DNA of 64,000 bases from Clostridium swellfunianum (GCF_023656515.1 NZ_JAMOFV010000006.1:4683949-4747948); one strand, 5' to 3'. Shown: positions 46,808-55,958, numbered from the stretch's first letter. The notes: generated by a model not told the origin, from the sequence alone. Program-made: numbers and translations.

Positions 46808-46918
46808 ACCTAACGCTTCGTACTCAAGACGCCGAGAAACTTAGAGCGACTGCACTTGGCTTCGCAGGTGTGCTTTGAAGTCTTTTCATGCAAAGCGGAC
46901 TTGAGCATTTTGTTAGGC
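46808..46918 (-). repeat. attC site A (111 bp)
   Basis: Read on the minus strand it goes from GCCTAAC through GCTCAAGTCCGC, a central part, GGCGTCTTGAGTAC and finally GTTAGGT. CTCAAG pairs with CTTGAG between the inner boxes. It follows the stop of the GNAT cassette gene by 10 bp. Confidence 0.85.
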
Positions 46919-46927
46919 GTAGTTCTC

Positions 46928-47752
46928 CTAATCTAAAAATTCAAACGCACAATCTCCATATTTTACAAACCCAATATTTTCGTATGTTTTAATAGCCGCA
47001 ATATTTGAGATTGATGTTGCTAATATTGGAGTTCTTCCTTCATTAATTGCTATCTCAATCATATGAAAAATTAGTTCTTTGCCAAAACCATTCCTTCGAT
47101 ACTTTTCATCAATATATACACTAGTAATTTCTACGTAATTAGAAGTTTTTCCTATAAATCTTGCCATTCCAATTGCATTCTTATCTAATTCAAGTATATA
47201 AACCCCTGTTTTGATCTTATCTAATATTTTTTTATTATTAGTAACCTCTGCTATATCCTCAGCTGTCTCAGCTTCAAAAAATTTCACAGTAAATTTTTTT
47301 ACTGTCTCTATGTCACAGTCACTTGTAGCAGCGCGTCTAATTTCACTTCGTAACTTTATATTTATAGTTCTATATTTATCTTCCTCAAGCTTATAAAAAG
47401 TGTTTGGTGTTATAGATTTTTCTTTGTTTAATACTTTTAGCAAGCTACTTACTGCTTCTAGTTTTCCAGCTAATAAGATTTTGTTGAAATTTGAAGCTTT
47501 AATCTGGTATGCAATATTTTCTAATCCTTGTTCCGATGAGTATGAAAAGTTAGTTAAGTCTGAATTGCCATCATTCCTAATATGTAATATATCTGTTACT
47601 TTTCCGTCACCCTTATTGATATATAAACCATCGTACTTATTAGCCTTATTTTGTATTTGCTCAATTAGTATAGCGTTATAGATCTCATCAAAGTATAAGA
47701 AATCTAATATCTCTCTTCTCAGCTCCTCAGTGACATAGTTCACTTTTTCCAT
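46928..47752 (-). CDS. GNAT N-acetyltransferase (cassette gene)
   Basis: A 274-residue protein with a C-terminal GNAT domain: GVYILELDKNAIGMARFIG, VEITSVYIDEKYRRNGFGKE (acetyl-CoA loop) and SNIAAIKTYENIGFVKYGD. The N-terminal 130 residues resemble the helper region of two-domain GNATs. The acceptor is unknown. It has its own AGGGAG site and is enclosed by attC sites. Confidence 0.85.
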   Translation of the reverse strand: MEKVNYVTEELRREILDFLYFDEIYNAILIEQIQNKANKYDGLYINKGDGKVTDILHIRNDGNSDLTNFSYSSEQGLENIAYQIKASNFNKILLAGKLEAVSSLLKVLNKEKSITPNTFYKLEEDKYRTINIKLRSEIRRAATSDCDIETVKKFTVKFFEAETAEDIAEVTNNKKILDKIKTGVYILELDKNAIGMARFIGKTSNYVEITSVYIDEKYRRNGFGKELIFHMIEIAINEGRTPILATSISNIAAIKTYENIGFVKYGDCAFEFLD

Positions 47753-47789
47753 TTCTCCCTATACCCTCCATTAACACTTAAATAATTGC

Positions 47790-47902
47790 GCCTAACGTTC
47801 CTAATTTCCGACGCCGAGACACTTAGCCAGCCTTGGCTTAGTGTCGCAGGTGCGCATTGTCCATCTTTTCATGGCAATGAGAACGGAATTTTTTTGTTAT
47901 AC
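47790..47902 (-). repeat. attC site C (113 bp)
   Basis: Minus-strand reading: GTATAAC, A-run, AATTCCG inner box, centre with GACACTAAGCC, GGCGTCGGAAATT inner box and GTTAGGC. AATTCCG pairs with CGGAAATT. The centre is shared with sites D and E. Confidence 0.85.
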
Positions 47903-47974
47903 GTAGCTTTTGCCACTACACATCGAGCTAAGTTTACTTTTAAGCTTCTTAATTTTTTCTATTATAAATCACTA

Positions 47975-48496
47975 TTAATCTAGATGGATAATGCTTTGGC
48001 TGAAAAATGAATCAATATCTTTATTGTTTCTTAAAGTAATAACTTTTTCTTCATATCTTGCTATTCGTTCTTTTAAGTTATCCTTCCCTGTATCATAATT
48101 TCTTGACCATTTGAACATACTTTTTAACATCTTATAATCCGCTTTATAAATACACTTTTCTATACCAAGACGTTGCTTTATCCAACGCTTAATTATTCTG
48201 TAAGTTCTTATTTTAGTTGGAACATCCAGTAAAACAATTATATCTGCTTCCCTTAGCCCACCTTCAAAACAAGGCCTACCTACATCTTCAATAATCCATT
48301 TTGACTGTTGTATTACTGTTCTAAATATCTTGTCCCGCTCTTTTTCTTCTCTTTTACGATTTCCCCAAGGATGTGACTTGTCCGGTATGTGTACAACTTC
48401 ATCAAGTGACTTATAAGGAATATTCAACTTTTCAGAAAACTTCTTTGCAAGAGTGGATTTACCACTTGAAACTGCCCCAACAATATATATTTTCAT
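47975..48496 (-). CDS. P-loop kinase, FlaR-like (cassette gene)
   Basis: A 173-residue P-loop protein starting MKIYIVGAVSSGKSTLAKKF with Walker A GAVSSGKST, then WIIEDVGRPCFEGG and IIVLLDVPTKIRTYRIIKRW. It is a close relative of the non-cassette gene at 21147. The substrate is unknown. It shares a cassette with the hexapeptide transferase gene upstream, because no attC is visible in the 72-bp gap between them. Confidence 0.78.
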   Translation of the reverse strand: MKIYIVGAVSSGKSTLAKKFSEKLNIPYKSLDEVVHIPDKSHPWGNRKREEKERDKIFRTVIQQSKWIIEDVGRPCFEGGLREADIIVLLDVPTKIRTYRIIKRWIKQRLGIEKCIYKADYKMLKSMFKWSRNYDTGKDNLKERIARYEEKVITLRNNKDIDSFFSQSIIHLD

Positions 48497-48568
48497 TTTC
48501 TAAACTTCCTATCATTGATTAATATTAATCCCAATGTGTTGTTTTATCATTTTTGAGAATAATCTCTA

Positions 48569-49243
48569 TTAACATGTGTATAATTGCTTTCTCTCTACAA
48601 TTTCACCATTGTTTTTCGAAATACTCTTCTCTGGAATATAACCTCTTACAGAACTTAATGGATAAACGATACTATTTTTTCCTATTATTGTCCCTGGGTT
48701 TAAAACCGAATTAGATCCTACTTCCGATAAATCACCTACAATTGCACCAAATTTCCTTAAACCAGTTTCAATAATATCTGTACCATATTTTACTTTTACT
48801 AATGTTCCATCGGACTTCAAATTGGATGTTATTACACCTGCCCCCAAATGGGCCTTATACCCTAATATTGAATCACCGACATAATTGTAATGGGGAACCT
48901 GCGCTTTATTAAAGAGGATTGAATTTTTAATTTCAGTTGAGTTTCCAACTACAACATCATTACCAATGATAACATTGTCTCTAATGTAAGCGGAATGCCT
49001 GATTTCGCAATTGTAACCGATAATTGCTGGACCTTTTATAAGAACACTTTTTTCGATAGTAGTCCCTTTGCCAACCCACACAAATTCCTCTATTCTTTCA
49101 AAATCGCTTGGCAGATTCTTTGCGTATTCAATAATGAAATTCTTAATTTTTGTAAGAGCTTCCCAAGGATACTTATCCCCTTCAAATATGGCTTTTGTAT
49201 CTAATTCTTCAATATTTAATAGTTCATTTACAGAAATTTTCAT
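48569..49243 (-). CDS. Left-handed beta-helix acyltransferase, GlmU C-domain-like (cassette gene)
   Basis: A 224-residue protein with hexapeptide repeats from about residue 65 onward: KGPAIIGYNCEIRHSAYIRD, NVIIGNDVVVGNSTEIKNSI, LGAGVITSNLKSDG and TIIGKNSIVYPLSSVRGYIP. The layout matches the acetyltransferase half of sugar-phosphate nucleotidyltransferases, without the nucleotidyltransferase domain. It probably acylates a sugar. It is bounded upstream by attC D. Confidence 0.78.
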   Translation of the reverse strand: MKISVNELLNIEELDTKAIFEGDKYPWEALTKIKNFIIEYAKNLPSDFERIEEFVWVGKGTTIEKSVLIKGPAIIGYNCEIRHSAYIRDNVIIGNDVVVGNSTEIKNSILFNKAQVPHYNYVGDSILGYKAHLGAGVITSNLKSDGTLVKVKYGTDIIETGLRKFGAIVGDLSEVGSNSVLNPGTIIGKNSIVYPLSSVRGYIPEKSISKNNGEIVERKQLYTC

Positions 49244-49357
49244 TATAATCCCCCTCTAACTTGTTTCATAATTTTTACAATTGCACCTTATGTTTATGTT
49301 AAAACTCTAAAAAATCTCTAGATGCGTAGACGTAACCTCTAATAGACCTGAAATTTC

Positions 49358-49423
49358 AAATAACGTTTCCAATTTCCGACACCGAGGCACTTAGCCAAGC
49401 TGGATGGAAATTTTTTGTTATAA
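49358..49423 (-). repeat. attC site D (short, about 66 bp)
   Basis: Minus strand: TTATAAC, A-run, AATTTCCATCCAGC, short centre, TGTCGGAAATTGGAAAC and GTTATTT. It is the shortest site and appears to lack the central hairpin of C and E, suggesting a deletion. Confidence 0.7.
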
Positions 49424-49500
49424 GCAGCTTTAACCATTGCACTTTAAATTAAATCAATAAAAAATACTTTGATTACAATTATATTCAATCACTTTTTCTC

Positions 49501-50058
49501 TTACATTGGTTTTAAATTTAAATTGAGTCTGTCTATAATTTTTTCAAGTCTTCTCTTTTTAGCATCATCAGATTTTGCATCAAAATATAGTCCAGTATAA
49601 TTTTTCCTAACAGATGGAGACATAGAATTAAAATTTCTATAAGCTGGTTCAATATCTTTTATTAATTCTGATAACATTTGCACCTGATCATCTGTTATAG
49701 GTTCAGGTTTAGGTGCATCCCACATTCCGTTTTTCTTTGCTTCTTCAACTTTAGCTCGTCCAAATTCAGTCATTATTCCTTTACATTCAAGTTCTTTTAC
49801 AAGATTTTTATTTTTATCTGACCACTTGCTTCCTTTTCTTCTTGATGAAAAATATTTTAAATACTTTGTATCGTCTATACTTTGCATTTGACCATCAATC
49901 CACCCAAAACACAACGCTTCTTCCAAGGCTTCACTAGCCTTAAGAGTTTTAATACTTACATGCTTACTAAACACCAACCAGATCCCGCTACTTGTGGTAC
50001 AATTTTTATTTAACCAATTTCTGAAATCCAATCTTGTTTCAAATAGCATTTGTTCCAA
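49501..50058 (-). CDS. YdeI/OmdA-family protein (cassette gene)
   Basis: A 185-residue protein of the YdeI (bacteriocin-protection, OmpD-associated) family: FRNWLNKNCTTSSGIWLVF, ALEEALCFGWIDGQMQSID, KYFSSRRKGSKWSDKNK and EAKKNGMWDAPKP. The molecular role is not known. The start could be TTG at 50058 or ATG three codons later. It lies between attC D and attC E. Confidence 0.82.
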   Translation of the reverse strand: MEQMLFETRLDFRNWLNKNCTTSSGIWLVFSKHVSIKTLKASEALEEALCFGWIDGQMQSIDDTKYLKYFSSRRKGSKWSDKNKNLVKELECKGIMTEFGRAKVEEAKKNGMWDAPKPEPITDDQVQMLSELIKDIEPAYRNFNSMSPSVRKNYTGLYFDAKSDDAKKRRLEKIIDRLNLNLKPM

Positions 50059-50173
50059 ATTAATTCACCATCCTTTATACAATCAATCTTTACTTCGCTA
50101 TTTTTTATAGTTTTAAATTAATAATTCCTAATATATAAATCTTTATATAATTACTTTCTATCAACAAAGTTAC

Positions 50174-50286
50174 GTATAACGTTTCGAATTTCCGGCACCG
50201 AGACACTTAGCTAGACTTGGCTTAGTGTCGCAGGTGTAGCTTGGCTATCTTCTCAAGCCAAGCTGGACAGAAATTTATTGTTATAT
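50174..50286 (-). repeat. attC site E (113 bp)
   Basis: Minus strand: ATATAAC, AATAAATTTCTGTCC, centre with GACACTAAGCC, TGCCGGAAATTCGAAAC and GTTATAC. The centre is nearly the same as in site C. Confidence 0.85.
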
Positions 50287-50408
50287 GTAGTTTTAAACAC
50301 AATACTTTAAATTAAGTCTATCCAGATAACTTTAAACTTGTTACAGAATAATCTCTAACATAGTAACGAACTAAGAGAATTGTGACATTTTAAGGTGAAG
50401 TTGAAGTC

Positions 50409-50897
50409 TTAATTATTTTCATCTAAGTATTTTTTTGCTTCTTTTAATGCTATTAATTCTCTTTGCTTTATGTATTCTTCGTACTCATTTTCTTTTTCAA
50501 GAATTTTTATAGCCTCATCTATTAAGTACCATTCTACTTTATACCCTTGTTCCAATTCATCTGGCATAAAATTAGGTTCTTGAATCTCTCCACTTACTTT
50601 TGTAAGATAAAAATATGTAATTTGCTTCATTCTTCTTTCTTGCAAGTTTTCAACAACTATACCTAGCTCACTTATGATTTGAATATTTGCACCTGTTTCT
50701 TCTTTTAACTCTCTATATAAAGCTTCTTGTATATTTTCATTTGAATCCACCCCGCCGCCCGGTAACATATGAAAATACATATTTGTTAAATTCATTAGAA
50801 TTATTTCATTTTTATCATTTAACACTATCCCTGCAGCCCTATTTCTTTCTTTAAAGCCACTATTTATTTCATCTCCCAAAGTATTTAGTTTTTTCAT
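50409..50897 (-). CDS. NUDIX hydrolase (cassette gene)
   Basis: A 162-residue NUDIX protein. The box is complete: GGGVDSNENIQEALYRELKE followed by ETGA (about 47-70). The fold begins ERNRAAGIVLNDKNEIILMN. It should hydrolyse a nucleoside diphosphate derivative; the substrate is not predictable. GTGGGGGG precedes the ATG. Confidence 0.92.
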   Translation of the reverse strand: MKKLNTLGDEINSGFKERNRAAGIVLNDKNEIILMNLTNMYFHMLPGGGVDSNENIQEALYRELKEETGANIQIISELGIVVENLQERRMKQITYFYLTKVSGEIQEPNFMPDELEQGYKVEWYLIDEAIKILEKENEYEEYIKQRELIALKEAKKYLDENN

Positions 50898-51011
50898 TTA
50901 CTTCTCCCCCCACCAAGTCAAAATCTATAGATTACAAGCTTCATCCACTAATTTATATTGTTTTACATCTGCGTTTGAAAAAATCATGTGAAAATTTGCG
51001 AGTTACCATTC

Positions 51012-51034
51012 TGTTTATCTAAAATTACATATAA
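51012..51034 (-). repeat. Degenerate attC end
   Basis: CTGTTTATCTAAAATTACAT followed by ATAAAC is the flank that precedes the core boxes at 54640, 57780 and 58643, but the expected TATAACGT is altered and no partner box is found. It is the likely relic of the attC after the HIT/HD cassette. Confidence 0.45.
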
Positions 51035-51100
51035 ACTTAATTGATTGATTTAATTTATTAGGCAAATCTTGAGGAACTGCATGCCCTATTCCTTGATTTA

Positions 51101-51521
51101 CTATAAATTTATATGAAAATTCACATCGTATGCTTTAATTTCACATTCCATAGCTATGAAAAATTTAGTCATAAAGCGAAGTCTCTCTTCAGCTATTTCT
51201 TTTGATTTATCTAGATGTAACTTATCTAGTATATTAAAATGTTCCCTTTTAAATTCGATATTTGGAGCAGCAAATCCATTTGTACTTCCTATTGGATTAT
51301 AATATATACTATTACCATACTTGCTACTCATTACAAATAACCTAGCAACGCCTACAGCACCAATCCCATCTATTTTATCTATATCAAATGATTGTGCGAG
51401 TTCAATTGCTATTTTTTTACTCTTAATGTATGATCGTAATCATGAGCAGAACATGTAATCTACTTTGAATATAAGTAGAAATCTTTTCTTCTATTTCCTT
51501 CCTTTTGATTACATTTCCCAT
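51101..51521 (-). pseudogene. HD-domain phosphohydrolase, frameshifted with internal loss (cassette gene)
   Basis: Starting at MGNVIKRKEIEEKISTYIQS (overlapping the HIT stop), the frame breaks; in another frame the metal motif SAHDYDHTLRV follows, then a stop. A third stretch reads AIELAQSFDIDKIDGIGAVG, ARLFVMSSKYGNSIYYNP and HLDKSKEIAEERLRFMTKFF. These are the ends of a YedJ-like HD hydrolase with the middle (between HTLRV and KIDGIGA) largely missing. Only the last 76 codons form an open ATG frame. Confidence 0.75.
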
Positions 51522-51850
51522 TTCAATTGCCTTCCTCCTATTAAATGATAATGTAAATGCATTACTTCTTGTTGTCCATGTTTACCTGTATTGGTTACAA
51601 TTCTAAATCCTGAGTCATCTATATTTAACAGTTTCGAAATATGAATAAAAGCTTTATGCATTTCTGTGATGTATATATGATCATTATCAGTAATATCTAA
51701 AATATTTACTATATGCTTTTTGGGTACAACTAAAACATGGACATCTGTTGTTGGTGTTATGGTATAAAACGAAATGACATAATCGTTCTCATAAACAATT
51801 TCCGCATATTCTTCTTTGTTAATTATCCGGCAAAAAACACAGTCTCTCAT
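51509..51850 (-). CDS. HIT-family protein (cassette gene)
   Basis: A 113-residue histidine-triad nucleotide hydrolase/transferase. It starts MRDCVFCRIINKEEYAEIVY. The triad is VMHLHYHLIGG near the C-terminus, and HVLVVPKKHIVNILDI is typical. The terminal residues overlap the start of the HD pseudogene. AAAGGAG precedes the ATG. Confidence 0.93.
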   Translation of the reverse strand: MRDCVFCRIINKEEYAEIVYENDYVISFYTITPTTDVHVLVVPKKHIVNILDITDNDHIYITEMHKAFIHISKLLNIDDSGFRIVTNTGKHGQQEVMHLHYHLIGGRQLKWEM

Positions 51851-51894
51851 AATTTATTTCTCCTTTTATTTAGTATTTCCAGTAAGCTTATGGC

Positions 51895-52070
51895 GCATAA
51901 CATCTCGTGCTGCAGACATTCATGAACCTTAGCCCGACCGCGCTTGCTTAAGGAATGTTCCTTGGCGACTTCCTACCACTAACCTATATATAGATTATAA
52001 ACCATATATTTACACACTGCTATATGTAAAAAGCCGTCCAGCCAAAGCGGACGGCAACATACTGTTATCT
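51895..52070 (-). repeat. attC site G (176 bp)
   Basis: Minus strand: AGATAAC, a stem GCCGTCCGCTTTGGCTGGACGGC, a long AT-rich centre with TATATATAGG, a GC-rich half and finally GTTATGC. It belongs to the same long subfamily as site K, sharing the internal hairpin and AACCTATATAT words. Confidence 0.78.
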
Positions 52071-52176
52071 GATGTTTTTGGTCTTTTATTCTCTAGATAC
52101 GTAAGATACCCCTCTTATATTTTTTTAAGTAGTTACAATATAAAGGAGTTTCTTATTACTTATCTACTAACAACGC

Positions 52177-53292
52177 TTATTTTCTCCCGTATGTAATTAG
52201 CAATCCCTGTACTTTTAAAAATGATTTTCTACTTTCAATACTTCTAAAATACTCTATTATTTTAGACTGCATATTGAAATAGGATTCAGCGGAAGCCCTG
52301 TCAATTCCTCTATTCATAAATAATTCAATCAAATTTTCCCTTTCAGATAAGTTAAGAGGCTTATCCCATCCATTGATTTCAATAAAATCTTGTACTTTTT
52401 CCTCATAATCTTGACTATCAGGGTTTACATACATTACTTTATCGTTCATACGAATATCAATATCATGCAAACCTAATTGCTGCATATAAAATGGAAGCCG
52501 CATTCCGATTGCATAGTCTCTTCCTTCGCACTCCAGTTCTTTTTTCCACACCTTATGGAAATCAAAGGCTGTGCAAAGATAATCATAGTTAATATTATCA
52601 ATGTATAATCCATCATTTTCAAATTCCCTGTTAACATCCACACAGGCAACAAGACCACCTATCTTAACAGAAGCCACCATTCTTCTTAATACTTCTATAG
52701 GTCTATTCATATGCCGTAATCCGGCTTGACAGACAGCCATATCGTACATCTTATCTGTTTCGAGAGAATATATTTCTGATGTTATAAACTCTACATCAAA
52801 TACAGTGTTTTTAAAATTCACTTTAGCTTTATTTGTAAAATATTCGTTATCCACCCCTGTATAAGTACTTCCCTCAGGTAAAATCTCAAGCAGCTTCATC
52901 CCTAATGAACCCTCACCACACCTGAATTCAATAACATCTATTGGCGATTCTACATGCCAAACATTTTTAACTAGAAATCTTAGATAGTCATCGTTCCAAA
53001 AGTATTTTCTATTCTTATATAGTTTATCAGTCTTACCATTAAAGCTATCACGATTATCTGAATTTCTCGGTATGTATGCCTTATGGCGTAGTGGTTTAAG
53101 ACCTAATAATTCATCAACTGAAACACTAAAGTATTCAGCTATGCATGGTAGCAAAGTAATATCTGGCATAGTCGTACCTGTCTCCCATTTGCTTACTGAT
53201 TGGAACGACACACCTAATACATCTGCTAAATCCTGCTGACCAATTCCCTTATCTTTTCTCAACTCTGCTATTTTAAGTTTAACCGTTGTCAT
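52177..53292 (-). CDS. XRE-type HTH fused to SAM methyltransferase (cassette gene)
   Basis: A 371-residue fusion. Residues about 5-65 are a Cro/CI helix-turn-helix (IAELRKDKGIGQQDLADVLG, FQSVSKWETGTTMPDI). A class I methyltransferase follows (about 110-260): VIEFRCGEGSLGMKLLEILP, YTGVDNEYF, MYDMAVCQAGLRHMNRP and KIGGLVACVDV. The C-terminal 100 residues are unassigned. Such fusions may sense and modify the same target; the role is unknown. It lies between attC G and H. Confidence 0.8.
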   Translation of the reverse strand: MTTVKLKIAELRKDKGIGQQDLADVLGVSFQSVSKWETGTTMPDITLLPCIAEYFSVSVDELLGLKPLRHKAYIPRNSDNRDSFNGKTDKLYKNRKYFWNDDYLRFLVKNVWHVESPIDVIEFRCGEGSLGMKLLEILPEGSTYTGVDNEYFTNKAKVNFKNTVFDVEFITSEIYSLETDKMYDMAVCQAGLRHMNRPIEVLRRMVASVKIGGLVACVDVNREFENDGLYIDNINYDYLCTAFDFHKVWKKELECEGRDYAIGMRLPFYMQQLGLHDIDIRMNDKVMYVNPDSQDYEEKVQDFIEINGWDKPLNLSERENLIELFMNRGIDRASAESYFNMQSKIIEYFRSIESRKSFLKVQGLLITYGRK

Positions 53293-53497
53293 TTAATAAC
53301 CTCCTTGAATTTCATAACTTAATGCTACCATAGCCACTCAATCAAACCCATAACGTAATGCGTGAATTAACTCGCACATTAGTTGAAAAGATTAATCCTT
53401 AATTCGATCTATTCCATCCTCGGAGCTTATTCTATGTGTAAATAAAAATAAAGGCCACTACGTGCGTAATCATAAACTTCCACAGACCTAAAATTCT

Positions 53498-53624
53498 AGA
53501 TAACGTCTCCCACTCACGGCGTGCCTAAACCTAGCCAGACTTGGCTTGGTGAAGGGATGTGCTTTGGCTACCTCGAAGGCTTGACCCTAACTAAGCTAAA
53601 GCGAAGTTGAATGCATTGTTATAC
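53498..53624 (-). repeat. attC site H (127 bp)
   Basis: Minus strand: GTATAAC, AATGCATTCAACTTCGC, centre with AGCCTTCGAGG and CTAGGTTTAGG, GCCGTGAGTGGGAGAC and GTTATCT. It is a member of the subfamily with J and L. Confidence 0.8.
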
Positions 53625-53723
53625 GTAGTTTTAATTACTAAACTTTGAGCTGAATCTAATCTATATATCTTTAAATTAATTTCGTATTAAAAATATACCG
53701 AAAGACTCATTAACAGATAATAT

Positions 53724-54515
53724 TCATTTTTTATATGTAACAATCATTTTTGGTGAAAGATATTTTCCAATTCGATAGACCAGTTTTCCAAACACTTTTT
53801 TATGTATTGGCAATGGAATTCCTGAAGCATATCTCATACCTACATACTGTTTCCAAAAAACTCCGTCTTGTGTTTCGTATTCTGTTCCGGGTGCATATTC
53901 TTCACACATGGCTTGAAATAAGTTGAAAGGAATTAAAACTCCAATTTTGGGAGAGTGGAGCTTTCTTGATTTTAAATCTATATAAAATGCCTTCGAAATT
54001 TTATAAACCTTTTTTATGTGTTTTTCCGATGGTTTATAGTCATTCCAACTTAATGCAACAATCGGCAATTGATAGCATTTATTAAATCCCCATCCTGGTA
54101 GTGTATTTGCAAGAGATTGAGTAACACTATTTGCAGAAACACCACCTGTAGTGGAAATAATTAAAGCCTTTTTATCAAAGTATCTTGGGCGATGAAGCAA
54201 AAATGCTAAATGGTCGGTAAAATTTTTGGCAATAGCGGGAATGGCACCTTGAAAACAGGAAACAGCAAAAATTACTCCATCGCATTTTCCAATCCTATCC
54301 ATAATAGGCTCTACATATTGATTATGAGGACAAAAAGTATGTCCTTTCCTAAAGCACAGGCTACAACCTGTGCAGAATGGAACATTCCATTCGCTTAAAT
54401 GTATCTCTTCAAATTCTACTGTATTATCAATTTCTTGTATTTGTTCTTTTACTTTCTCGGTTAACCTCCATGTATTACCTTTATGTGGACTGCCGTTAAT
54501 TACCAATATTCTCAT
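53724..54515 (-). CDS. NAD(P)H-dependent FMN reductase/flavodoxin-fold protein (cassette gene)
   Basis: A 263-residue flavoprotein. It begins MRILVINGSPHKGNTWRLTE, the flavin phosphate loop, and carries CTGCSLCFRKGHTFCPHNQ near residue 50, a cysteine cluster seen in iron-sulfur-flavin-like members, then GVIFAVSCFQGAIPAIAKNF and STTGGVSANSV. It probably reduces a quinone or flavin. GGGGG precedes the ATG. Confidence 0.82.
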   Translation of the reverse strand: MRILVINGSPHKGNTWRLTEKVKEQIQEIDNTVEFEEIHLSEWNVPFCTGCSLCFRKGHTFCPHNQYVEPIMDRIGKCDGVIFAVSCFQGAIPAIAKNFTDHLAFLLHRPRYFDKKALIISTTGGVSANSVTQSLANTLPGWGFNKCYQLPIVALSWNDYKPSEKHIKKVYKISKAFYIDLKSRKLHSPKIGVLIPFNLFQAMCEEYAPGTEYETQDGVFWKQYVGMRYASGIPLPIHKKVFGKLVYRIGKYLSPKMIVTYKK

Positions 54516-54639
54516 TTTGCATATCCCCCAATTATATGATTAAATAAATACTACTTACTTCGTCTTTTCCCATAATTATGTCCCAATAAAACCAAATCCA
54601 AAAACCTTTTAAGCTGTCACTCTTTTTAACTAAAATTAC

Positions 54640-54734
54640 GTATAACATCTCGCACTCACGACGTTTGCTAGCCTAAGATAGCTCCTATCTTAGGCTGTCA
54701 AATGTGCGCAGCGAACGGGTGTATTTTGTTATGT
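54640..54734 (-). repeat. attC site I (95 bp)
   Basis: Minus strand: ACATAAC, AAAATACACCCGTTCGC, then a perfect central hairpin AGCCTAAGATAG/CTATCTTAGGCT, GTCGTGAGTGCGAGAT and GTTATAC. Confidence 0.8.
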
Positions 54735-54738
54735 GCAG

Positions 54739-55152
54739 TCACCAAACACATTCTTCACAAATGTTATAAGAGACATTAGGCACTAACTCACCTGATTTAA
54801 TCATAGAAACAACCTTTTCTCTGTCTTTAAGATTTATGTTAAAGTCTCTTCCAAGAATTATATTCGTAAATGGAACAAAACAAACAATTAGTATTGTTAT
54901 TATACTAATTGCAAAAGGAATAATTACTCCAAATCTTTCTTTTCGCACATTTCGTATAAAGTATACTATGCTCCAAATCACTCCTCCCAAAAACAACAAG
55001 CCAATAAACAATTCTACTAAAGGTTCTAAGAACACTGTAATAATTTCAATTAAGCGCCATCTGAAAATATTTATAAGCATCAATAAAACACTTGATACAA
55101 TAGAAAAATATAATACTTTTGGAATACGCTTCTTTTCTCTACTTAGTTCCAT
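54739..55152 (-). CDS. Small membrane protein (cassette gene)
   Basis: A 137-residue protein with a basic N-terminus (MELSREKKRIPK) and three hydrophobic helices (VLYFSIVSSVLLMLINIF, LVELFIGLLFLGGVIWSIV, GVIIPFAISIITILIVCFV), ending in CEECVW. The family is not recognised. The stop lies 5 bp from attC I. An opposite-strand frame of 149 codons is a shadow of this gene and attC J. Confidence 0.65.
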   Translation of the reverse strand: MELSREKKRIPKVLYFSIVSSVLLMLINIFRWRLIEIITVFLEPLVELFIGLLFLGGVIWSIVYFIRNVRKERFGVIIPFAISIITILIVCFVPFTNIILGRDFNINLKDREKVVSMIKSGELVPNVSYNICEECVW

Positions 55153-55182
55153 GATTAAACCTCCTTCTCAATATGGGATTGC

Positions 55183-55356
55183 ACATAACGTCTCCCACTC
55201 ACGACGTGCCTCAGCGTTACAGAAACTTAGAAAAGCTTACATAGCTCTTATGTTAGTTTTTCTAAGTTCCGGCTCGGTTAGCTGAGACATGTGCTTTGGC
55301 TTCTTCGAAGGCTAGAATAACATGCAGCCAAAGCGAACTTGAGTGCACTGTTATCT
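55183..55356 (-). repeat. attC site J (174 bp)
   Basis: Minus strand: AGATAAC, AGTGCACTCAAGTTCGC, a long centre with nested hairpins (TAGAAAAACTAACATAAG region), GTCGTGAGTGGGAGAC and GTTATGT. CACTCA pairs with TGAGTG. Confidence 0.82.
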
Positions 55357-55457
55357 GAAGGAACAATATAACCTTTAATGACTTTCCATAAGATTTAGAT
55401 TAACAGATAGATATATTTATTAGTATTTATACACTTTGAATTATGCTCATAGTGTAA

Positions 55458-55958
55458 CTATTCAATTATACCTTCGACCAATCCATACATTCGATAAAAG
55501 GCCAACCCATTCTTATTTTGTAACATACAAGACAGAGAGGCATATTCGTAGTCACTATTTGAGAAAATATTTTTAAAAGCATGTGTTAATAAGTATGTAC
55601 CATACCCTAATCGATGAAAATCAGGTTTAACTACAAGTTTATCCACAATATTTCCGTTAAGCCAATAAAACCCTATAAGTTCGTTTCCTTTCCAAAATGA
55701 TTTGAAAGAATCCGTAAAGTATTGTTTTCTACTTAAATCATGTATATATTTTATCGTATCATCCAAGTTGCTCGACGGAACTTGAAAACTAAAAGCATTA
55801 TTCAGTAGCATACAATAGTCCTTTATTAAGCTTATATCAAACATATTTTCAATTAATATAAGTTCATTTATTTTTTTATCAAAATCTTTTCTATAAAGAA
55901 TAAACTCTTGAGAAATCCATGGATTACCTGGGTCAAAGATATACTCTGTTGTATCCAT
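55458..55958 (-). CDS. GNAT N-acetyltransferase (cassette gene)
   Basis: A 166-residue GNAT from MDTTEYIFDPGNPWISQEF (AAGGTGG upstream). The core reads NELIGFYWLNGNIVDKLVVK, PDFHRLGYGTYLLTHAFKN and MLQNKNGLAFYRMYGLVEG, the acetyl-CoA loop and the last beta strand. The acceptor is unknown. Confidence 0.83.
   Translation of the reverse strand: MDTTEYIFDPGNPWISQEFILYRKDFDKKINELILIENMFDISLIKDYCMLLNNAFSFQVPSSNLDDTIKYIHDLSRKQYFTDSFKSFWKGNELIGFYWLNGNIVDKLVVKPDFHRLGYGTYLLTHAFKNIFSNSDYEYASLSCMLQNKNGLAFYRMYGLVEGIIE

Noticed and set aside
48497..48568. Expected attC between the hexapeptide transferase and the P-loop kinase cassette genes
   Set aside because: The 72-bp gap has no pair of RYYYAAC/GTTRRRY boxes; the two genes are treated as one cassette.
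54836..55285. Plus-strand frame of 149 codons
   Set aside because: It is antisense to the small membrane protein gene and runs into attC J; no ribosome site and an unnatural composition.
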